Source: Cordilura impudica
Lineage: Eukaryota > Arthropoda > Insecta > Diptera > Scathophagidae
DNA: 64,000 nucleotides
Direction of reading: 5' to 3'
NCBI GenBank assembly: GCA_963682025.1
Contig: OY821519.1
Coordinates: 197,130,920 to 197,194,919 of the forward strand
Positions 57,008 through 64,000 of this stretch are shown in pieces. Each line of letters opens with the position of its first letter. Within the stretch, counting starts at the first letter, position 1. The notes beneath the pieces are model-generated. The model had not been told where the DNA came from. It saw nothing but the letters and a program-made list of their open reading frames with translations, and searched no databases. Both the position numbers and the translations under genes were made by a program.

Positions 57008-57298
57008 GTGGATAAAATAAGACGTGTTCTTACTAGTGCAGTGCATACAAAGGAAAACATTGCTGCTGTTGGCCAGATTTTGCAAGAACAGCCCAGAACC
57101 TCAACTCGCCACCGTTTTCCGTATTTAAACATTTATGAAATTATTTTTGATGCGAATTTTGTTCAATTAGTGCAGGATCTAATCATGCGTAACGTTTTCG
57201 GTTCTGTAATTGGCTTGGCAGACGAAGCTAATTTTCAGCTCGGTGATTATGACAGCAAGCAAAATTGTCGCACTGAGGCACAGAAAATTGACCCATAA
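57008..57298 (+). pseudogene. Tc1/mariner-type transposase fragment, unit 1
   Basis: The frame opens VLTSAVHTKENIAAVGQILQ then EQPRTSTRHR, a helix-turn-helix-type region, and jumps after a deletion to YEIIFDANFVQLVQDL and ADEANFQLGDYDSKQNCR. The last block matches the SDEAHFxLNGYVNKQNCR stretch around the first catalytic aspartate of mariner-like enzymes. The frame is open only because the element is internally deleted. A nearly identical copy lies at 59830-60120. Confidence 0.6.
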
Positions 57299-57619
57299 CT
57301 GCCGAAAATTCAAATTAAAATTTTACGATATTAAAAATTTTTACGTAGTAACTACTGACTGCAAAATAGAAAAATATACGATATTATCTATAAGTCGTTA
57401 AAAGCAAATAATTGCAATTAATTAAACTTTTAATTAAATTAAACTTTTTTTTCAGTTAATATTACAAAAAAGGCGCTTAGTTTAATTCATTGTTTAATTG
57501 TGACCATATTTTTGAGGAGAAAATTCTTGCTCTTGTTAGTTGCATTGATTCCTAGTACTAGGTGGAGAAAAACATCTTTCATGGGTCGATTCCTTTTATT
57601 TTTCAATATAATCTCTTTT

Positions 57620-57800
57620 TTGATCGATACACTTCATTTTCTGTTGCACAGATGAGCTCCTGTTCGCGCTCGGAGTTTTTCTTAGCTTTCTTTATATTTG
57701 GAAACAGTAAAAAGCCACTGGGTGCCAAATTTGGAGAATGAGGTTGATGCTTGGCTTTGTTGGCTTCGCTTTTTTTAAGAAGAGGGTGGTGATATTTATG
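57620..57800 (-). pseudogene. mariner-type C-terminal fragment, unit 1
   Basis: The minus strand reads HQPHSPNLAPSGFLLFPNIK then KAKKNSE, corresponding to the PPYSPDLAPSDFFLFPKLKKAL box of mariner transposases. The last catalytic aspartate (SDFFLFP) is glycine here (SGFLLFP). It lies in opposite orientation to the N-terminal fragment at 57008. Confidence 0.6.
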
Positions 57801-57845
57801 GCCAAATAAAAAAAAAAAATCAACGTGAGTCCAATCACAGGGGAG

Positions 57846-58960
57846 ATGTGAAAATATCTACATTATTTCCAATTGTATTTCAGAAAGCATCAAATGTATT
57901 TCAGAAAACATCAAATGAATTTCAGAAAATATCAAATATATTTCAGAAAACATCAAATGTATTTCAGAAAGTATCAAATGTATATCAGAAAATATCATAT
58001 TGAATTTCAGAAAATATATATTGAAATTCAGAACTAAAAAGCATTTTACCCTACAGTACCGAAAAGTTATTATTGTTTCTATTAGTGGAGACGCAGAAAA
58101 TGTTAAGCAATATTTAGACTTATTTGTTATGCATTGGAAAATAAACTGTCAAGGGCGGCCTTTTAATCGAAAGAAGATGAGGACTTCATTTGTTAATCAG
58201 CCACAAAATAAACACCAGTGTAGAATTTTAACTGATTTTGAAGTCATCATTTTGAAAAAAAAACACGTTTATATCGTCACCTAAAATGCAAAAGGCCATA
58301 ACTAACAAAAAGTTCAAAATTGACTTTTTGTATTGTAGTTACGGCCTTTATCTAGAAACTACTATTTTACCATAAATTTGTTTTCATAAATAAAAATCCA
58401 TCTTTATTGTTCAGCTTGACTCTAAAATTTGGGTATTAACTTTAAAGTTGTTTTCGTTTTATGATGTTTTTGCTTCTCCTTTAAAAAAATAAAATATTAG
58501 TTATGGCCTTTTGCATTTTCAAAAATCTTTACAAACCCAGTGTAATTCTCAAGAAAATATATTTTTATATAGCCTTCTGACTATTTTTCTGAGACTCAAT
58601 TGATATTTTCTGAAATTAATTCATATTTTCTGAAGTAAATTTAAAAATTTCTGAAAAACATTTGATGTTTTCTGAAATACATTAGATATTTTCTGAAATA
58701 CATTTGATAATTGCTGAAATACATTTCATAATATCGGAAATACATTTGATATTTTCTGAAATTCAATTAATACTTTCTGAAAGTCAATTGATGTTTTCTG
58801 AAATAGAATTGATACTTTCTGAAACACAATTGATATTTTCTGAAAATCAATTGATATTTTCTGAAGCACAATTGATAATTTCTGAAATTTTATTGATGTT
58901 TTCTAAGACTCAATTATACCTTCTGAAAATCAATTGATGTTTTCTGAAATACAATTGGAA
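57846..58960. mobile_element. Foldback-like element, unit 1
   Basis: The left arm of 21-bp subrepeats (57871-58032, ATTTCAGAAAATATCAAATGT type) and the right arm (58593-58958, reverse complement) flank a 560-bp core. The outermost arm bases AATTGTATTTCAG and CTGAAATACAATT pair exactly. Within the core, AAAATGCAAAAGGCC (58283-58297) is mirrored near 58505-58519, and GGCC(A/G)TAACTAACAAAAAGT is mirrored by ACTTTTTGTATTGTAGTTACGG at 58322-58345, so the element is nested inverted repeats. Just outside, ATGTGAAAATATCT (57846-57859) resembles the MITE end at 53948. No protein family is recognised in the core. Confidence 0.65.
58000..58284 (+). other. Open frame in the foldback core, doubtful
   Basis: A frame containing VIIVSISGDAENVKQYLDLF and INCQGRPFNRKKMRTSFVN is present in both tandem units and, broken, at 31830-32010. 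Conservation between the tandem units only reflects recent duplication. I see no domain, and the 31.8-kb copy carries a frameshift. It is probably not a gene. Confidence 0.25.
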
Positions 58961-59091
58961 AAAACACCTAAGTTTGCTTTCGACTTCTTCAAAGTTTTCC
59001 TAGTATTTAGCTTTTTAAACTCACAGCACACCTAGTGGTTCTGCTTACTAAAAAAGTTCTGTCAATAGCAAATAAATACTTGAATATTAAA

Positions 59092-59775
59092 CAAGTAAGA
59101 AAATTACAGTCGGTCTAGACCGACTATACGATACCCTATACCGTACGTTTAGAGACCCTATCTCTCAGGCTCTCAGGATATAGAAAATAAGCATAAACCA
59201 AATTTGAGTGGGATTTTTATTAATTTTTTTTGGCTGCAATTATGAATAAGTTCATATCGGATGCTATATCTATATGGGGACTAGGCCACAAAATGGACCG
59301 ATCCTGACAATGTTTGGTAAAGTCTCTTGTATTTTGCAAAAATATATACAAACAAAATTTGAGAAGAATCAGTGCAATATTTTTGTTTTTTGATAGATTT
59401 AAGTGAAGATCGGGGCTATGACTAAGGATTGTCCTATAGGGATTAGTTTTGGACTACTGATTAATGCATATAACAAATAGATACAAACCCAATTTGACTG
59501 AGACGTACATGATAATTTGGATCTTATGGCAATTTATGTCGATTTTATAGGGGTAATTTGTATGGGGCCTAGGTCTGAAAATCGACCGAATTTCACCAAT
59601 TTCAATAGAGTTCATCCCATGGCCGATAGAAGCACATATATCAAATTTCATGAAATTATTTTCGTATTTGTGACCTGTAGTTTGATTAAAAGGTTAACAT
59701 GGACACACAGACGGACGGACGGACGGACGAACATCGCTAAATCGACTCAGAAAGTTATTATCGGTATAATCAAAT
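59092..59775 (-). mobile_element. H1 Helentron-like repeat, second at the tandem duplication
   Basis: It starts ACAAGTAAGAAAATTACAGT with the palindrome at 59105-59128 and ends TTATCGGTATAATC. Its first half is like the 62.0-kb copy and its second half like the 56.3-kb copy, the pattern expected if two H1 copies recombined here. Confidence 0.8.
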
Positions 59776-59829
59776 AATGGAAAAACTTCGACAAAAAGAA
59801 GCGCCCTCCAGGCAATATGCGGGTCATTA

Positions 59830-60120
59830 ATGGACAAAATAAGACGTGTTCTTACTAGTGCAGTGCATACAAAGGAAAACATTGCAGCTGTTGGCCAGAT
59901 TTTGCAAGAACAGCCCAGAACCTCAACTCGCCACCGTTTTCCGTATTTAAACATTTATGAAATTATTTTTGATGCGAATTTTGTTCAATTAGTGCAGGAT
60001 CTAATCATGCGTAACGTTTTCGGTTCTGTAATTGGCTTGGCAGACGAAGCTAATTTTCAGCTCGGTGATTATGACAGCAAGCAAAATTGTCGCACTGCAG
60101 CACATAAAATTGACACATAA
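59830..60120 (+). pseudogene. Tc1/mariner-type transposase fragment, unit 2
   Basis: Almost identical to 57008-57298, differing in the last residues (CRTAAHKIDT). A short extra GGCAATATGCGGG lies just upstream. Confidence 0.6.
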
Positions 60121-60429
60121 CTGCTGAAATTTCAAATTAAAATTTTACGATATTAAAAATTTTTACGTAGTAACTACTGACTGCAAAATAGAAAAATATA
60201 CGATATTATTTATAATTCGTTAAAAGCAAATAATTAAACTTTTAATTAAATTAAACTTTTTTTTTCAGTTAAAATTACAAAAAAGGCGCTTAGTTTAATT
60301 CATTGTTTAATTGTGACCATATTTTTGAGGAGAAAATTCTTGCTCTTGTTAGTTGCACTGATTCCTAGTACTAGGTGGAGAAAAACATGTTTCATGGGTC
60401 GATTCCTTTTATTTTTCATTATATAATCT

Positions 60430-60610
60430 CTTTTTTGCTCGATACACTTCATTTTCTGCTGCAGAGATGAGCTCCTGTTCGCGCTCGTAGTTTTTCTTAG
60501 CTTTCTTTATATTTGGAAACAGTAAAAAGCCACTGGATGCCAAATTTGGAGAATGAGGTTGATGCTTGGCTTTGTTGGCTTCGCTTTTTTTAAGAAGAGG
60601 GTGGTGATAT
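60430..60610 (-). pseudogene. mariner-type C-terminal fragment, unit 2
   Basis: Second copy of 57620-57800 with a few substitutions. It has the same SPNLA box on the minus strand. Confidence 0.55.
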
Positions 60611-60656
60611 TTATGGCCATAATAAAAAAAAAATCAACGTGAGTCCAATCATAGGG

Positions 60657-61888
60657 GAGATGTGAAAATATCTACATTATTTCCAATTGTATTTCAGAAA
60701 GTATCAAATGTATTTCAGAAAACAACAAATGAATTTCAGAAAGTATCAAATATATTTCAGAAAACATCAAATGTATTTCAGAAAGTATCAAATGTATATC
60801 AGAAAATATCATATTGAATTTCAGAAAATATATATTCAAATTCAGAACTACAAGGTATTTTACCCTACAATACCGAAAAGTTATTATTGTTTCTATTAGT
60901 GGAGACGCAGAAAATGTTAAGCAATATTTGGACTTATTTGTTATGCACTGGAAAATAAACTGTCAAGGGCGGCTTTTTAATCGAAAGAAGATGAGGACTT
61001 CATTTGTTAATCAGCCACAAAATAAACACCAGTGTAGAATTTTAACTGATTTTGAAGTCATCATTTTGAAAAAAAAAAAACGTTTATATCGTCACCTAAA
61101 ATGCAAAAGGCCGTAACTAACAAAAAGTTCAAAATTGACTTTTTTATTGTAGTTACGGCCTTTACCTAGAAACTACTATTTTACCATAAATTTGTTTTCA
61201 TAAATAAAAATCCATCTTTATTGTTCAGCTTGACTCTAAAATTTGGGTATTAACTTTAAAGTTGTTTTCGTTTTATGATGTTTTTGCTTCTCCTGTAAAA
61301 AATAAAAATATTTGCATTTTCAAAAAATTTTACAAACCCAGTGTAATTCTCAAGAAAATATATTTTTATATAGCGTTCTGACTTTTTTTCTGCGACTCAA
61401 TTGATATTTTCTGAAATTAATTCATATTTTCTGAAGTAAATTTAAAAATTTCTGAAAAACATTTGATATTTTCTGAAATACATTTGATAATTGCTGAAAT
61501 ACATTTCATAATATCGGAAATACATTTGATATTTTCTGAAATTCAATTAATACTTTCTGAAAGTCAATTGATGTTTTCTGAAATAGAATTGATACTTTCT
61601 GAAACACAATTGATATTTTCTGAAAATCAATTGATATTTTCTGAAGCACAATTGATAATTTCTGAAATTTTATTGATGTTTTCTAAGACTCAATTATACC
61701 TTCTGAATATCAATTGATGTTTTCTGAAATATCAATTGATATTTTCTGAAGCACAATTGATAATTTCTGAAATTTTATTGATGTTTTCTAAGACTCAATT
61801 ATACCTTCTGAAAATCAATTGATGTTTTCTGAAATACAATTGATACTTTCTGAAATTCAATTAATGTTTTCTGAAATACGATTGGAAA
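60657..61888. mobile_element. Foldback-like element, unit 2
   Basis: The left arm is 60683-60843 and the right arm 61395-61886. The right arm is about 120 bp longer than in unit 1 because a block of subrepeats (61611-61720 region) is repeated at 61731-61830. The core is nearly identical to unit 1 but lacks part of the ATTAGTTATGGCC mirror near 61310. Confidence 0.65.
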
Positions 61889-62021
61889 AAACACCTAAGT
61901 TTGTTTTCGACTTCTTCAAAGTTTTCCTAGTATTTAGCTTTTTAAACTCACAGCACACCTAGTGGTTCTGCTTACTAAAAACGTTCTGTCAATAGCAAAT
62001 ATATAGTTGAATATTAAACAA

Positions 62022-62815
62022 GTAAGAAAATTACAGTCGGTCTAGACCGACTATACGATACCCTATACCATGCGTTTAGAGACCCTGTCTCTCAGGCTCT
62101 CAGGATATAGAAAATAAGCATAAACCAAATTTGAGTGAGATTTTTATTAATTTTTTTTGGCTGCAGATATGAAAAAGTTCATATCGGATGATATATCTAT
62201 ATGGGGACTAGGCCACAAAATGGACCGATCCTGACAATGTTTGGTAAAGTCTCTTGTATTTTGCAAAAATATATACAAACAAAATTTGAGAAGAATCAGT
62301 GCAATATTTTTGTTTTTTTATAGATTTAAGTGAAGATCGGGAAGCAGCTCTATATGGGGCCTATGACTGAGAGTTGTCCAATTGGGATCATTTTTGGACT
62401 ACTGATTAATGTATGTAATAAATATATACAAACCCAATTTGACTAAGATTTATATGATAATTTGGATCTTATGGCAATTTATGTTGATTTCATAGGGGTC
62501 ATTTGTATGGGGGCTAGGTCTGAACATGGACCTATTCTCACCAATTTCAACAGCGTTCATTCCATGGCCGATAGAGGCTTAGATACCAAATTTCATCGAA
62601 ATATATTTATATTTGCGACCTGCAGTTTGATTAAAAGCTTTACATGGACACACAGACGTATGGACGGACGGACGGACATCGCTAAATCGAATCAGATAGT
62701 GATTCTGATTCGATCGGTATAATTAAAGATGGGTCTAGGTCAAATATTTTTGGTGGTTACAAACAGCAGCACAAAGTCATTATACCCAAACCACATAGTG
62801 GTATAGGGTATAAAA
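62022..62815 (-). mobile_element. H1 Helentron-like repeat, reference full copy
   Basis: H1 architecture: ACAAGTAAGAAAATTACAG, then a 24-bp palindrome (62032-62055, TATAGTCGGTCT plus reverse complement with one mismatch), ATACCCTATACCA (62058-62070), about 700 bp of AT-rich body, a GGACGGACGGACGGAC tract (near 62662), and TGGTATAGGGTAT (62799-62811), the exact inverse of the 13-bp left motif. Fly DINE-1 elements have the same plan: 13-bp subterminal inverted repeats, a microsatellite and a 3' hairpin. The hairpin end is therefore taken as 3', so this and most copies are on the minus strand. Short frames such as MDLMAIYVDFIGVI recur among copies only because the DNA does; no helicase is encoded. 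Confidence 0.75.
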
Positions 62816-62839
62816 AAAAACAACTCTGTAAGTTTGTAA

Positions 62840-63064
62840 ACATGTTAAACTCACAGCACACCTAGCGGTCAATAGCTTGAATATATAAATTTAACGAAAA
62901 AGATTTGTGATTTTGCTAAATAGACAGCGAACTCGGCGGTACTGCTTACTAAGTACATCAATACACTTACATATACCATACACCGTTTTTCCGTTACGCT
63001 GCTTTTGGTGATTGTATTGTAAAATTGGATTTTACCCCCCTTGAACGCATAGGTGTTTACACAT
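62840..63064. repeat. Segment shared with 34.24-34.46 kb, ending GTGTTTACACAT
   Basis: It holds AACGAAAAAGATTTGTGATT, CATCAATACACTTACATATA and GATTGTATTGTAAAATTGG, ending AGGTGTTTACACAT at 63051-63064, which is close to the MITE end AGATGTTTACACAT. It is likely the outer end of the large element containing the foldback arms. Confidence 0.55.
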
Positions 63065-64000
63065 CAAAAACACCGATTTCACTCTATTTCCATTGCTCGA
63101 GGTAAATTCACCTGGTAAAATCCATTGCTTTGACAGTTGTTTCATCTATGGTATGTAAATATTTCACGAGCAGAAGTGGGGGTTGGCTACCAAAAAATAG
63201 AAAAATAAAACACAAAAATTAAGGTTTTCTACAAAATTCAAAGTAGTTTCCAAAGTTACATTCCTTTATTTTTTGACAATATGGCGGTTAATTACAATGT
63301 ATATAAAACTTACATTTATAAAATTAAAATTTTAAAATTAATTTTTTTTTCGAAACATCGAAAAACATACAATCTAGCATACACAAAAAATTATCTTTAT
63401 GATTAACGAGTTAAGCAACGATTAAAAACGAATATGATTTCGCGGTTAGGAATTTTGTATTTATGACAAATATAAATATAAGGAAAACGTCATGGAAAAC
63501 AAAGACTTAAACAACTACAGTGCACTCTGTATGTCAACATCCATTCCAGTTCGATAATATATAAATACAGTGGGGCCTCCAAAACGCTCACTTAAACAGT
63601 ATGTATTGAAGAAGAAATTCATCAGATTCGCGATTGAAAAGCTATAAACCTGCTACTGAAATAGCTACAATGCCACGATTATTCTTGGTTGTGCGCAATC
63701 GGGGCATCCATTCTGCGAAATCTAAAGTGCCAAATTTATATCAGTTATAGGCGATATTCCCCGTAGACACAGCTATTTTACGCACTTAAAATCGTCGGTC
63801 ACTCATTCATTTATTTTAAAATTATTTTTTCGCCTTAAAATTATTCAGCCGCCTTCAGCTACTTGACATTTTTTAGAAAACTACTTAGTTTGAAATTCTT
63901 CGTACGCCTTATATTATTTGTAAAATTTTATTGACACTCGTTCGTATTTACCATTTCTTTTCTGATAATTTTATTTACATCTCCTAATGTTTTCTGTTGT
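63065..64000. other. AT-rich stretch with a possible Tigger-like end
   Basis: No gene is assigned. At 63568, after TA, the sequence CAGTGGGGCCTCCAAAACG resembles a pogo/Tigger terminus. About 80 bp on, KPATEIATMPRLF could be a decayed helix-turn-helix. The rest of such an element is outside the window or absent, so this is weak. Confidence 0.25.

Larger units (their letters stand above)
56335..62021. repeat. Tandem duplication of about 2.8-2.9 kb
   Basis: The order H1, mariner N-part (+), mariner C-part (-), foldback element, spacer is present twice (56335-59091 and 59092-62021), followed by a third H1. Matching points are 2810-2930 bp apart, the difference being small indels and the longer foldback arm. 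High identity shows it is recent. Confidence 0.85.

Noticed and set aside
56884..57132. Minus-strand frame ending in SVRPSVRPSVCPC (also 59694-59954)
   Set aside because: It is the translation of the GTCC microsatellite plus the opposite strand of the mariner fragment.
57871..58960. CRISPR-like regular repeats
   Set aside because: The 21-bp units are directly adjacent with no unique spacers, form inverted arms, and the genome is eukaryotic.
63568..63760. A full Tigger-like element at the right edge
   Set aside because: Only a terminus-like CAGTGGGGCC and a faint helix-turn-helix are visible, too little to call.

Overview
This window looks like a non-genic, transposon-dense stretch of a fly genome (Diptera, probably a calyptrate or other higher fly). 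It is strongly AT-rich, has no bacterial gene organisation, and carries GTCY-type microsatellites (gacggacggac) inside short interspersed repeats. That combination is known from the mini-me and DINE-1/Helentron-like repeats of flies. I found no convincing host gene, no tRNA or rRNA, and no CRISPR array. Almost everything recognisable is a mobile element, mostly decayed and often nested.

Layout. 0-5 kb: a LINE reverse transcriptase scrap (-), a decayed hAT transposase (+), and two piggyBac remnants in opposite orientation. 5.95-9.08 kb: a whole pogo-like element with TA target duplication, 26-bp terminal inverted repeats (TIRs), a one-frame transposase with a few stops, and a C-terminal PHD-like finger. 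10.1-15.2 kb: a Helentron-like repeat (called H1 here) split by a complete internally deleted Transib (RAG1-like) element. The Transib has 5-bp target duplications, CACAGTG termini and about 1.38-kb inverted arms. 15.2-24.5 kb: a transposon-type coding tail, several H1 copies, and one H1 copy split by a roughly 3-kb mini-me-like element. 24.46-27.3 kb: a second Transib (-) that keeps more of its transposase. 28.3 kb: a small Helitron. 29.7-34.5 kb: H1 copies, a foldback-like element and minisatellites. 37.4-40.3 kb: a hAT element with an 8-bp target duplication and a transposase one homopolymer indel away from open. 40.6-45.2 kb: mariner and LINE scraps and a minisatellite. 48.0-51.4 kb: an element with about 620-bp inverted arms, a likely 4-bp target duplication and a nearly open protein of roughly 540 codons, whose superfamily I cannot name. 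52.2-56.3 kb: a 5'-truncated LINE with a 14-bp target duplication, a 230-bp MITE and a third piggyBac. 56.3-63.1 kb: a tandem duplication of about 2.8-2.9 kb bounded by H1 copies, each unit holding mariner fragments and a foldback-like element.

The sequences do not act together as a pathway. They record layered insertions, and the nesting gives relative ages and exact ends for several families. The most interesting objects are the long-armed Transib with recombination-signal-like ends, the unnamed element at 48.0-51.4 kb, the foldback-like element made of 21-bp subrepeats, and the pogo element with ordered subterminal motif arrays.
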